DNA from: Spinacia oleracea
Taxonomy: Eukaryota; Streptophyta; Magnoliopsida; Caryophyllales; Amaranthaceae
Length of the DNA: 64,000 nucleotides
Assembly: GCF_020520425.1 (NCBI RefSeq)
Contig: NC_079487.1
Location: 133,136,385-133,200,384, forward strand
Direction of reading: 5' to 3'
Shown: piece by piece, positions 23,401 through 32,890 of the stretch
Position numbering within the stretch: position 1 is the first letter of the stretch
How the letters are laid out: each line of letters starts with the position of its first letter
Position numbers and translations under genes: made by a program
Notes under the pieces: model-generated
What the model saw: only the letters and a program-made list of their open reading frames with translations
Told to the model about the DNA's origin: nothing
The model's database searches: none

Positions 23401-24040
23401 TTACCTACCCGTAAGCTTGAACAATCAAACTTGTATTTGTGGACAATGGCAAATTTCTGGAATTCCATGTAGGCATGGGATGAGGGCCATATTAGATGCC
23501 CAACTTGACCCTCATGCTTTTGTTGATGAGTGGCATTCTGTCCGTAGATACAAGTTAGCATACTCTAGTGGCATAAAGTCTATACCAGACTTTGAGCAAT
23601 GGCCTGATATGAATATGCCAAAGATATTACCACCCGAGCTAAAAAGAGGAATTGGAAGGCCGTGTAGGAACAGAAAGAGAGATGATACTGAAGAGAAGAA
23701 GGGGAAGAGAGCAAAAACTGTAATGTGCAGCAAGTGTCGGGAATTTGGGCACAATGCAAAGACTTGCAAGGGAGGGGCTACTGCAAAACAAAAGTGGGGG
23801 AAAGGGAAAAATAAGAAGACTCCGGTCCAAGGTATATCTTCTCCATCTCATGGCTTCACCAATGAAGCAACAACATCTCAGCAAGGCAGGGATACCAGAC
23901 AGAACACTCAACAATTTCTCTCTCAATCTGTTAGATTAACTAGTCAGACAACAATGCAATATGCATCTCACCCTGTACCTGCAAGATTAACAAGATCAGG
24001 CTCTGTCTTTATGTTTGCTTCTCAACCAAGACATTTTTGA
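20453..24040 (+). CDS. MULE transposase (MURA/FAR1-like), three exons, predicted 1130 aa
   Basis: This is the DDE transposase that cuts and joins the element's ends. Exons are 20453-22675, 22773-23124 and 23223-24040. The GT-AG junctions keep the frame. Residues 1-100 resemble the PB1-like N-terminal domain of plant MULE transposases. Residues 206-241 form an Arg/Gly-rich RGG stretch. Residues 350-450 are acidic (Asp-rich). Residues 451-545 are the MuDR DNA-binding domain (WHLFCDKNHLRDVVRDY, then C...C...H...C). The catalytic domain carries D673 (VDGAHLKG), D738 (VISDRHQ), a CX2H motif (YCTKHL) and E839 (FVESFNATLG). These are followed by a SWIM zinc finger (CICGQW...PCRHG) and a CCHC knuckle (CSKCREFGHNAKTC). 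No stop or frameshift was seen, so it may be functional. Residue numbers are my counts. Confidence 0.88.
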
Positions 24041-24483
24041 ATTATTTTGATAAGTTAGGTGGTTTTCAGTTTATGCTTGAACAAGGCCGATTTTTTTTTT
24101 AAGTTTGAACAATGTTAGATTTGTTTGTGTGTGAATTGAACATGGTAACTGTGTGCCGATTTATTATTTTAATGAAGCTGCTATTTTGTTGAAATTTTAA
24201 TGGTTTTTAACAGCAGACATATGTTATCTTGCAGTTTTAATTATGCTGAAACAGGTTGTAGTACATGATTGTAGTTGAAATGGTTGCATGTCCAAGCACC
24301 ACATCAATTAGTAGCTTCAGAAACCACTCATGGGATCATTTAACAGTATGACAGCTGCAATGCTTGTGAATGGAACTCTGGCTGCATTAAGTAAAACATT
24401 ACATGTTGCTCAAGCACCACATGAAACGAGTTTCTCCCTAAGAGTATTGGATCCTGGATATCTGTTTTTTTTCTTTTCGTGGT

Positions 24484-24800
24484 GTTTCAGGGCGTGGAGG
24501 ACTAACTCATGCAGACCTCGACTGGGCGCTCTGACAACCCTTGCCCTGCTGAGGCTGCTGCTAATGCGGTGCCCTTCCTTGGTTGATTGGTGGGAGTTTT
24601 GTTTTGAGAAGCTGGACAGTGAAGAGATGGGAGAGGTGGTAACAATCTGTTGGGAGATTTGGAGTGCATGTTGGGTGAGATGGGCACAGGGCTAGGAGTG
24701 GTCTGCAGGGATGATGCAGGGGGTTTCTGCACATGTGCTGCTGTCCAGTTCAAACAGGTGTGGGAACCCGTTGTGGCGGAAGATGATATTTTAGATGATA
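24484..24800 (+). pseudogene. LINE-derived fragment (RNase H end) inside the MULE
   Basis: In shifting plus-strand frames the sequence reads WWEFCFEKL...ICWEIWSACWVRW, then GTGLGVVCRDDAGGF...WEPVVAE. This follows the end of plant LINE ORF2 (the W-x-IW-x-x motif, then the start of RNase H with GVVxRDxxG and xxAE). Only the fragment remains, with frameshifts. Confidence 0.6.
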
Positions 24801-25384
24801 TTTTGTTGTTGGTTAATTTGGTCGTTTGTCAAACAAAGAGAGAACAAAGGCGTCCATGCCTTGGCTCACTTTCAACCATGGGTGTTTGGCCAAAGGATAT
24901 GGGAAGATGATATTCCTCCCTGTATTTCGAATATTTTGAGTGCTGATGTATTCATACAATGAGCTAAATGCTCTCCTTCAAAAAAAGAAGGCTTCCCTGA
25001 TCAATGCAATAATCCTGACAAATTCACCACAAAATTTATATTCTCTTCATTCATCCACTGATAAATATTTACACAGAGGATTAAATTCCATTGTTACAAG
25101 ACTGCCAGATTTCCAGCCAAATAATAAAGCATATATTTAATCGATTAATTACACTAAGTAACAAACTAATTATGCTACAATAACAGTATAAAACGAGTGA
25201 GCTGCTGACCATCTCTTGAATTCTACAACTTCAGACTGAGCTGCTTCCCATCTCAATTCTAAGGCTGTAATATTATATGCAGTATAAATGATCTTCTTTC
25301 TGCTTTTCTCAATTGATCCAGTTATATTGTAAGAAAATTCTCAGTTATTTCTGTACAATGCACTTCTCCTCTTCTATTAGCAAT

Positions 25385-26518
25385 CTATACTAGCATTTTT
25401 TCTCTCACCATTTCGAATGCATCAATGAGCTCCATCCATCGGTCCCAAGTTCGTTTAATTTTGGAGAAGAACGTGAAAATGTCATCAGCTTGAATCGATT
25501 GAGAAAACTGACATAAAAGGATCAAAGTGATCATGTAGATCAAATAAGAAACATAGACAAAGGCAGCTCTGAACAACCAAGGTTTTAATACAGAGTATCT
25601 TGACAACTTCAGCAGTATCAATCATGTCCCCACATAACCAAACATAAGAAAAGCAGCAACAAAGGCTAATAAATGAGTACTGGTACTCCTTAGTTAATTG
25701 CCTCATTTAATGTATGAACCTAATCTAGATAACGTAAAAAGCATCACATTATGAGGAGTAAAGCACTATCAAATTGCCTCATTAAAAAGCATCGCATTAT
25801 CGAGCAGATTCCAATACTATTCTACTCCATAACTACTAATGAGTTGCATCACTGAGTGGATTATGCAACAAGAACTTCTAGTAAAGATTCCAATACTATT
25901 CTGTGATACAGACTTTTAATGTAGATGAATTAAAATACCAAGAAAAAAGAAAAAAAAACTCGCAGTTTAAACAACAATGACAGACAAGAAATTATCGAGC
26001 AGAGGCGAAATTAATATGAACATAGAAGTATAGAACAATCAAGGGCTAAGTTCCTGCACATAAACTTGAAAATTATCCAATTGAATCGAGTTAACGAACA
26101 AACAAAGAATTGATCGACTAAAGTAGCAGAACTTAGGTCGACAAAATTGGGCAAAAATAAGCAAAATGATAATCTGTTACAGAAAAGGAATCAATCAACA
26201 ATTTTCTGCGAAATTGAGTATTAACAATCACGATTAAACTTCATTCGACGCGAATTTGAGGTTTAATTTCTCGTAAGAATCAATTAAGAGCTTCAAATTT
26301 TGACCAAAAAATTGAGATGAAAATAGAAATCCATATAGAAATTGTACAGGAAAGGGGGTTATAATTGAAAGAAATGAGGAGTAATTGAACGAAAAAGAAA
26401 ACTCAGAAATCCGAGGAAGCAGATGAAGGGGTGAGAGGAAAGGATGAAGAACATACCTGGAAAAAAAATGAAGGGTTGCAGTCTTGCAGAGGACTTTAAT
26501 CGTGAATGTTGGAGACAT
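25385..26518 (-). CDS. Possible convergent second gene of the MULE (partial model)
   Basis: Low confidence. On the minus strand an ATG at 26518, 12 nt inside the right terminal repeat, opens a short exon (MSPTFTIKVLCKTATLHFFS) ending in a textbook donor CCAG|GTATGT at about 26457. At the other end, 25500-25385 encodes QADDIFTFFSKIKRTWDRW... up to a stop. It is preceded by an acceptor-like TGTCAG near 25506. Intermediate exons could not be fixed. Maize MuDR is known to carry two convergent genes driven from its two TIRs, and the position here is analogous. The peptide is not recognisably MURB. It could also be a captured host gene fragment. Confidence 0.25.
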
Positions 26519-26529
26519 TTTGGTTTGAT

Positions 26530-26733
26530 TAATTGAGGATAGTAAAATAGGGTAATTAATTTAACTGATTTTTAACCATAGTTAATATTATATTAGTAAA
26601 TTATGTTGAAATTACTGCAATAATGCTAGATTAGAGAAAATGTGTATTATTAATGCTATTTTTGAGAAAATGCCAATAATTTTGTTACCATTGAGAATTT
26701 ATAAAAACATAATGCTACCATAGAGAATTTCCC
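26530..26733 (-). repeat. MULE right terminal inverted repeat
   Basis: About 204 bp, inverted relative to 19309-19514. It ends GAGAATTTCCC, directly followed by AATAAAATA. Confidence 0.9.
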
Positions 26734-26965
26734 AATAAAATATCTACCGACACTACTTCTATAAATAAATAAATAAACTATAATGACTTATGAGAGGGGA
26801 ATCGAAAGTAAATCTTGGGTGAAATGTTGAAAAGAGTACGGAGTAACTTATTTATGATTCTACTCCGTGTACTATACACTAGTCATTAAGTGATAATCGA
26901 TTACTTTACTAGCACAAATTTTCATCAACAAATCAATTTCTCCTTCTGCAAATTAAAAAAGGGCA

Positions 26966-27406
26966 CATTTGTCAAATACAACATAATAAAGTTCTCTATT
27001 TGCTAATTACAACATCAAATTTCTAATTTTGCAAATTACAACCTTAAACTTGTACATCTATTTTAAGTTACAATCCGAAACCATTTTCTGGCAAAAATCA
27101 CCGAAAAATGATATCATAACGTTATTAAAAAAAAATCGTGAAGCACATAATATTTGTGAAAAAAAAATATTTTTTCGATTTTTTATTTTATTTTTGTTTT
27201 AATTCTTATTTATCGATTTAATTTTTTTTATAGAAAATACGTAACTATTTTTTTAATAACATTATGACATCATCTTCCGATGATTTTCGCAATTTCGGGT
27301 TGTAATTTAAAATGGATGTAACAGTTTAAGGTTGTAATTGACAAAAATAAAAATTTGAGGTTGTAATTGACAAATAGACAACTTTATTAGGTTGCATTTG
27401 ACAATT
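26966..27406. mobile_element. Foldback (long-TIR) MITE
   Basis: Left arm 26966-27140 and right arm 27240-27406 are inverted copies of about 170 bp. Shared words include TTTGTCAAATxCAAC, AATAAAGTT, AATTACAACCTTAAACT and TCATAACGTTATTAAAAAAA. The centre is A/T-rich and there is no coding. Target duplication was not identified. Confidence 0.65.
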
Positions 27407-27537
27407 TTTTCTTTAAAAAAAAAATATAGCCCCAACTCTCATAAGAAACGAGAGATAAAACCATTACTCTATAGCTCAATAGGCAGAAAAACCCAATAGT
27501 TGGGTAAAATTACTCTCCTGGCCTGTCATAATGGAGA

Positions 27538-27543
27538 TTTATT
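27538..27543 (-). terminator. Poly(A) signal of KTI3
   Basis: Minus-strand AATAAA about 130 nt after the stop, in the same context as in KTI1 and KTI2. Confidence 0.55.
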
Positions 27544-27636
27544 GTAAACGTACATGAATTAAAAGTTACTCCATAATTAAGTCCATAATATATATATATA
27601 TGGAGTACAAAAAATAAATTAACAAAGTAAGAGATT

Positions 27637-27657
27637 ACCACCAACCAGGTTGGTGGT
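27637..27657 (-). other. 3' UTR hairpin of KTI3
   Basis: A perfect 10-bp stem ACCACCAACC / GGTTGGTGGT with a single-base loop, between the stop codon and the poly(A) signal. It is homologous in position to the KTI1 hairpin and absent in KTI2. Confidence 0.6.
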
Positions 27658-27670
27658 TGCGACTAGCTAG

Positions 27671-28426
27671 CTAGTAGCTGGAGTAGCCAATAGTAGCAGT
27701 AGGAGCAGGCACAGGCGCAGTAGGAGAAGGCGGCGTAGTAGGAGGAGGCGCAATAGGAGAAGGTGGCGGAGTACTAGTGACCTTCTTGAATACAAACCCA
27801 AAGAAGGGGAGAGGTTTATCAATTGGTACAAGACTTAACATCGCCAAATCTGAAGGGCCAGGAATAGTAGCATCCAACTGTTCACAATACTCATAAGGAC
27901 TCATACGAGAATACCATGGAGCAGGTACGAGGAAACAATAAACAATCTTGTATGATTCAGGCCCAAACGCATGTTCGATCTTGAACCAATTAGTGAAGGT
28001 TTCAGCACCTGGGTTTCCGATAACTCCATTGGTAGTTACATAGGGTACACCAGAGAAACTATAACCCAGCTGCCACACCCCTAGGTTTCTGCATATGGGG
28101 TTTAGCCCGAAAGCAATGTTGACGTCTGAACTTTGTGTGATGTATTTTTGTGAAGGGTTAGCGGGGAAGAAAGTTACGGGGCTGCCTTGTTGAGTCCAGC
28201 TCCTATGTTGACCTACGTATAAAGGGCAAAGGCCACCTAAGGGTGCAGCGGTTAAGCCGCCACGGCCTGCTCCCCTGGTTCCCCTAGTGAGGACGTAGTA
28301 TTGTGAGCCTGCTTCTACTGGGTTCCCATCGATGTCTAGGACTACCGAGTCCGCGGCCGTGGGAGGAGAGAGAAAGAAGAGGGTGAGGAGGATGGTTGCA
28401 GCTGCAAGAAGAAGGTGGTGAGCCAT
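27671..28426 (-). CDS. Kunitz-type trypsin inhibitor family protein, copy 3, with proline-rich tail
   Basis: An intronless 251-aa paralogue. Signal peptide 1 to about 23; Kunitz signature VLDIDGNPVEAG...YYV; four cysteines (GLCPLY, PICRNL, VYCFLV, EYCEQL); FFGFVFKKV near residue 211. Unlike copies 1 and 2, it then continues for about 35 residues of Pro/Ala/Thr/Ser (for example TPPPSPIAPPP and TTPPSPTAPVPAP) before ending YSSY. Such a tail resembles hydroxyproline-rich or arabinogalactan-type segments and could be O-glycosylated or wall-associated (inference). The loop between cysteines 3 and 4 is shorter than in KTI2. It is transcribed divergently from GWD, whose start lies 4.7 kb to the right across several MITEs. 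Confidence 0.92.
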   Translation of the reverse strand: MAHHLLLAAATILLTLFFLSPPTAADSVVLDIDGNPVEAGSQYYVLTRGTRGAGRGGLTAAPLGGLCPLYVGQHRSWTQQGSPVTFFPANPSQKYITQSSDVNIAFGLNPICRNLGVWQLGYSFSGVPYVTTNGVIGNPGAETFTNWFKIEHAFGPESYKIVYCFLVPAPWYSRMSPYEYCEQLDATIPGPSDLAMLSLVPIDKPLPFFGFVFKKVTSTPPPSPIAPPPTTPPSPTAPVPAPTATIGYSSY

Positions 28427-28496
28427 TATGGTTATATTTGGTTGATTGTTCTACTTGAGTTGGTGCATGGAAATTAAAGATTAGAGTAGGAAGAGA

Positions 28497-28529
28497 TTTT
28501 ATAGTATGACTAGAAGAAGGGTACGTGTC
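28497..28529 (-). promoter_or_regulatory. KTI3 core promoter: TATA-like box and ABRE-like element
   Basis: Minus-strand CATACTATAAAATC at about 28495-28508, roughly 75 nt before the start, and ACGTGTC (plus strand, 28523-28529). It is followed by a second GTGTCTAGTAAT, shared with KTI1 and KTI2 at their first copy. Confidence 0.55.
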
Positions 28530-30018
28530 ATGTGTCTAGTAATATTATGGAAATGATGTCAACAGAAAAATAAAATAAAATAAAAATCTTTTAATGAGTA
28601 TATTATTGTATATGTGATGTTAACGAGTACCTGTCCAATAAAATTTATTTGTTAATGATCGAGTAATAGGTTAATAAGATATTTTTAGGTTGATTATTGA
28701 ATGTCGACGACTCGACGCCCTCCGCTAGCTCATCCATCATTTACCCTTCACATTTATGATTTACCACTAGAGAGGTTAATGGTTAAAGTAGTGTATTATT
28801 AGCTGCAGTAAAATATGTAATACTACATTCGTTACACAACTTTTACCATTATTGAAGAAAAAATATATAGTCAAGTGAGTTATTGTTGAATTCGTATCAT
28901 TATGAAGATTCCAAATATTAACTTTTTATAATATTTACTATACTCAATTAGAGATACTAATGATCACAGAAGCAGGTTAGAGTACGTGAGAAAATAAATG
29001 TTACATGTGTTGTGAAACAAAGGCCGATAATAGTAAAAGTTAACATACATTATGCAACGGTTTATGGGAGTACCTTGTTCGTTCCTTAAAATTTCAATAC
29101 GTACTTGCCTACTCTATATTTGGCTACTCCGTATTTGATATGAGATTTAATTTTCTAAATAATTGTAACCCGTACTTGTCTATTCGAGTATGTAGGTTAA
29201 TCATCTCGATCAACGAACTTATGTTTCTTTCCTATTGTACTCGTTAATACTTAATTTTGTTGAACTTAACTTTTATTTTTTTCTCACTGAATACGAAGTA
29301 TTAATTAAGGGGGAAAAGAACATAATTAATGTAAGGGTAACTTTTAACTGTATGCTAATAGTTTGCGCCACATAATAATGTTATTTTAATATATAGGGAC
29401 ACGTAAAAGCTTTTGTTAAGAAGAACAATGAAAGTTTTAAATTAAAAATGTGGGATTAGCAGTGTGGTTAGTACTAAGTCTCTATCCTGCATATATTTAT
29501 ATATATAATCAAGAAAACATATGAAAGACATGCAGCTCAGCTTCAATAATTCCTCCCAAGTCCCAACATAAGGACCACCAATGACGCGACTTCTCTTATA
29601 CGGACTTACGGAGTAATGAATTTCCAGTCCCACTAATTTGCTTCTACTCGTTATCTACCATTCATTCATCATCCAACCTGATTTAATTAAGGACTACCAA
29701 CGCCAATAATGCGACTTCTCTTATAAATGATCGGGTATTTGATTTCAGATATGATCTGATATGAATTTATTTGATCTGATCTAATTTAATCTGATTTTTT
29801 AAATTTAACATTGGAAATAATGTTATGATTATTTTTTTTGTTTGTTAAATGATTAATTTATTCATTCAACTCAGGGCTAAAACCAACAAAATGCAACCAA
29901 ACTCATAAACACTAAGCAACACACTAGTAAGACAACTAACCCTTGTAACCTTGTAGGAAGTCTTCCCTTAACTAGTACGTAGTACAAACTATGGAATATA
30001 GTTCTTTAACACAAACTA
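28530..30018. other. Spacer of duplicated unit C
   Basis: It is non-coding. Positions 29540-29720 are related to 7070-7420 in unit A (AAGGACCACCAATGACGCGA context). A GATCTGAT-rich stretch lies at 29750-29800. Confidence 0.5.
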
Positions 30019-30026
30019 GTACAAAT

Positions 30027-30862
30027 TAGAGGTGGCAATAGATCGGGTTTGGATCGGGGGAGGCTCAATCCGCATCCATCCATGACATTTCATCCGTCTT
30101 CCAACTCATCCATCATCCGTGAAATTCTTCATTCACATCCGATCCATTCATTATCCACGAGTGATTCGGGTGGATAGGGTTAAAATCGGGTGATATATAT
30201 TTGAAGCTATATAAAAACAACTTAAAGTGACACATAACATGACTATTTTTCTTTTAATATTTTGTGTTACGCTTATGTCTACTACTCCCTCCGTATTTTT
30301 TTAAGGGATACACTTGCCTTTTCCGGCCGTATTTATTTAAGAGATACACTTGCTATTTTTAGTAACTTATCAACCCTACCATCTAATTAAATAATACATC
30401 TAATATACCCTATCACCCACCATCCTATTAAACAAATAATTTCATAAACCCACCCACCCTCCACCCACCAAAATGACTTGGTCCCCACATGTTTAATTAT
30501 TAAAATATCTATCCAACCCCACTTGCTTTATTATTTTATTTTATTCAATTATTTTTCTTAATACCCGTGCCCGACCAAGTGTATCTCTTAAAAAAATACG
30601 GAGGGAGTATAATTTTATTTACAATAAATAAATATATTATGAAAGTAAATGATGACAAATTAAATCATACAACTAGTGTAATAAGTTGATGGATCGGGTG
30701 ATAGATCGGGTGGTGGCCGGGTTGGATGCACCTTCATCCATATCCGACCCACTTTTCATCCGATCCATCCATCATTTATCAACCATCCACTTATTTTCGG
30801 GTTTTCGTCCATATAACTTGGATCAGGTCATCTATCGGATTCAGTTGAAATTGCCAGCTCTA
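30027..30862. mobile_element. Non-autonomous hAT element with nested Stowaway
   Basis: The ends TAGAGGTGGCAAT and ATTGCCAGCTCTA are inverted repeats (12 of 13 match). The element is flanked by a perfect 8-bp duplication GTACAAAT (30019-30026 and 30863-30870), diagnostic of hAT transposition. The interior is rich in ATCGGGT/CATCCG words and non-coding. A Stowaway MITE sits inside at 30285-30607. Confidence 0.88.
30285..30607. mobile_element. Stowaway MITE nested in the hAT element
   Basis: A 323-bp element with ends CTCCCTCCGTATTTTTT and AAAAAATACGGAGGGAG, flanked by TA. The inverted ends run more than 30 bp and include GATACACTTG / CAAGTGTATC. It is non-coding. Confidence 0.88.
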
Positions 30863-31154
30863 GTACAAATCCTAGACTGAATTTTCCTAACAAGATTAGC
30901 AACACCCAATTTACCGATATTCATGTTCTTAGTATAATAAAGGTGATCGAGTAGGTGAACCACCTAATTAATCATGCAACAATACTTCGCAGATAATTGT
31001 ACGTAGAGGTTAGTTATGATTATTAATAATAGGTTAAATGCTTAATTTTTATAATCACTATTAACATATTTTTTTGTCCATAATTTGCTTGGATCACAAG
31101 TTTTTATTTATTTATTTGATAGAATTGGATTACAAGTTTAGATTGTGGTCCTAA

Positions 31155-31546
31155 GAACATTAGCAATGGTGTGTTTCTAGTTCATCACAACACCATCTAT
31201 TATCTTTGCGGGTAAACTCACCATTGCAGATGGTCCATAGTTTCCCCATGAGGACATGAGGTTATAGTGATTGCTGGATCACTAACCGCCTCGGTCCATG
31301 AGCCAACATCCAACGGAATTTGTAAGCTTGTCACTCACTTGCATGAATTTTTTGCCAACTCCTCCCACTTTTTGAGCTCATATAATTGATAAAAGTAGTA
31401 GAGAGAATTGTGAAGTTGTTCACCATTGTAGAAAATTATAAGAGGTGGGCCATAATAGTAACTCATGATAGTTAAACTGGAAAGAGATACATTTATTATA
31501 TTCCGTATTTAACTGTTCATAGACAAGCTCATCATTGCTCATGCTC
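31155..31546. mobile_element. Harbinger/Tourist-like MITE
   Basis: A 392-bp element with ends GAACATTAGCAATGGTG and CATCATTGCTCATGCTC (about 13 of 17 inverted match), flanked by TAA (31152-31154 and 31547-31549). A 3-bp TWA target fits PIF/Harbinger. It is non-coding. Confidence 0.65.
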
Positions 31547-31558
31547 TAATGTACGAAG

Positions 31559-31849
31559 TAGATCTGATCAAAAGGCGGGTCGGGCCGGACCAAGGGCATA
31601 AAAATCTGGCTATTATGTCGGGTCGGGCCAAACTTTGGGCCAACTTTTTGTGCCCAAAACCCGCTATTTCGGGCAAAAAATAGCGTGCTTTTCGGGCCAT
31701 TTTCGGACCGACCCAAATTTATAACTAAAATTGTTATTTTACATTGCCCAAAGCCCGCATTTTTTAAAAATTCGGGTCGAGCCGCATCGGGCCAAAAAAG
31801 GCTGTCCAAAACCCGGTAATTCGGGCCGGACCGGTGTTGATCAGCTCTA
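31559..31849. mobile_element. hAT-type MITE
   Basis: A 291-bp element with ends TAGATCTGATCAA and TTGATCAGCTCTA and a perfect 8-bp duplication GTACGAAG (31551-31558 and 31850-31857). The interior is rich in CGGGCC/GGCCCG words. It is non-coding. Confidence 0.88.
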
Positions 31850-31865
31850 GTACGAAGTAGAAGTA

Positions 31866-32850
31866 TAATTTTTCAAACTCCTCATTTCCATTAACAATTC
31901 ACGGCGGACCCAAAAACTAGATTAATATCACAGGCTTTGGGCTGCACATCCATTTGTTGATTTCTTTGGGCTGACTTTTTTAGGACTTGGAAGTCTTTTC
32001 ACACTCATGTGAGCCCAATCTACCTACGTAGTGCCGTATAACATAACTTTAAAATATTGTAAATAAAACCAAGAAAACCCAAAGGCCCAAATGGGTGAAC
32101 TTTAATTTAAATACACAAATTTCCCTCAAAAAAAAAAAAAAAAAAAACTAATATAGCCAGTGGATAAATAGCTATAAAAATGTTAGAGGGTGCATTGTAC
32201 AAAAGTGTACCTTAGATGTGTTGCATAACTTTTTCTCTCTTATCTGATTTGAGCGGGTAGACTTATTAGAGATCTATTGCGATAGTCAAAGGACCAATTC
32301 AACCAAAATTTAAGCTAATACGGAGTAGTTGAAGCCCCAAGACTAATTTTTATATTCTATAATGCGATATCTCTTCTACAACTTTGGGTTATTATCTTGT
32401 TATGCCAAACTAATATTTGATGTTATAAAAGCACTTCTAAAAAAACACAAATTAAAATCTAAATCTTATTTAAAGAAGTCGGCACACTTTAGGTATCATG
32501 ATAAAATAGAATTGACAACGACCCATTATCAAAATTTCTTACCACAAAACCACTCGAGTTTTCAATAACTCCAAGCTCTTTAAACTACGACCTCACAAGA
32601 TGTGATAATATCATCCAATAATAACAACCTAAAATCCTAGGAAAAGAAAAAAGAAAATCAAAGAAAACACTTATGGTTATTTATTTTTATAAAAATTCAC
32701 TTCTCTAAAAAAAGTTTAAAAAATCTAAAGTTGGTACTCCCAACGCAGGGGTCCCACATTTCGGATCCCCCGCCTTCATAATTCGCACGTGAGAACCTTA
32801 CCACCCTCTACGTGGAGCATCAGCACCTGCCACGTGTCCTCCTTGTCACG
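31866..32850. repeat. GWD upstream region, source of the duplicated block
   Basis: Positions 31870-32040 match 17675-17840. Positions 32465-32850 match blocks at 8163-8480 and 18655-19130, and partly 1145-1275. A run of 19 A residues lies near 32130. It lies directly before the GWD promoter and leader. Confidence 0.75.
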
Positions 32851-32890
32851 ACAAAAGCGCTAAAACTACGTCGTTTCAATTTTGTATAAA
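32786..32890 (+). promoter_or_regulatory. GWD promoter: two G-boxes and a TATA box
   Basis: CACGTG at 32786-32791 and again at 32831-32836, TACGTGG between them, and TATAAA at 32885-32890. This leaves a leader of about 240 nt before the ATG at 33160. G-boxes fit the light- or clock-linked expression reported for starch-turnover genes, which is inference here. The first G-box is conserved in the duplicated blocks at 8396 and 19041. Confidence 0.5.

Larger units (their letters stand above)
24041..26529. other. MULE 3' region without transposase coding
   Basis: It contains the LINE-derived segment (24484-24800), a doubled GCTCAAGCACCACAT-like word (about 24290 and 24409), and a reverse-strand candidate transcription unit (25385-26518). 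The rest is AT-rich with nothing recognised. Confidence 0.5.
19309..26733 (+). mobile_element. Complete autonomous-looking Mutator-like element (MULE)
   Basis: A 7425-bp element bounded by terminal inverted repeats of about 205 bp (19309-19514 and 26530-26733), beginning GGGAAATTCTCTATGGTAG. It is flanked by a perfect 9-bp target duplication AATAAAATA (19300-19308 and 26734-26742), as expected for Mutator elements. It encodes a transposase on the plus strand (20453-24040). The right third holds a LINE-derived fragment (24484-24800) and a possible minus-strand transcription unit starting just inside the right terminal repeat. It sits between KTI units B and C. Confidence 0.93.

Noticed and set aside
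23639-23926. Minus-strand ORFs under the transposase (for example 23639-23926, 20731-20940)
   Set aside because: Shadows of the plus-strand transposase exons. No independent motifs.
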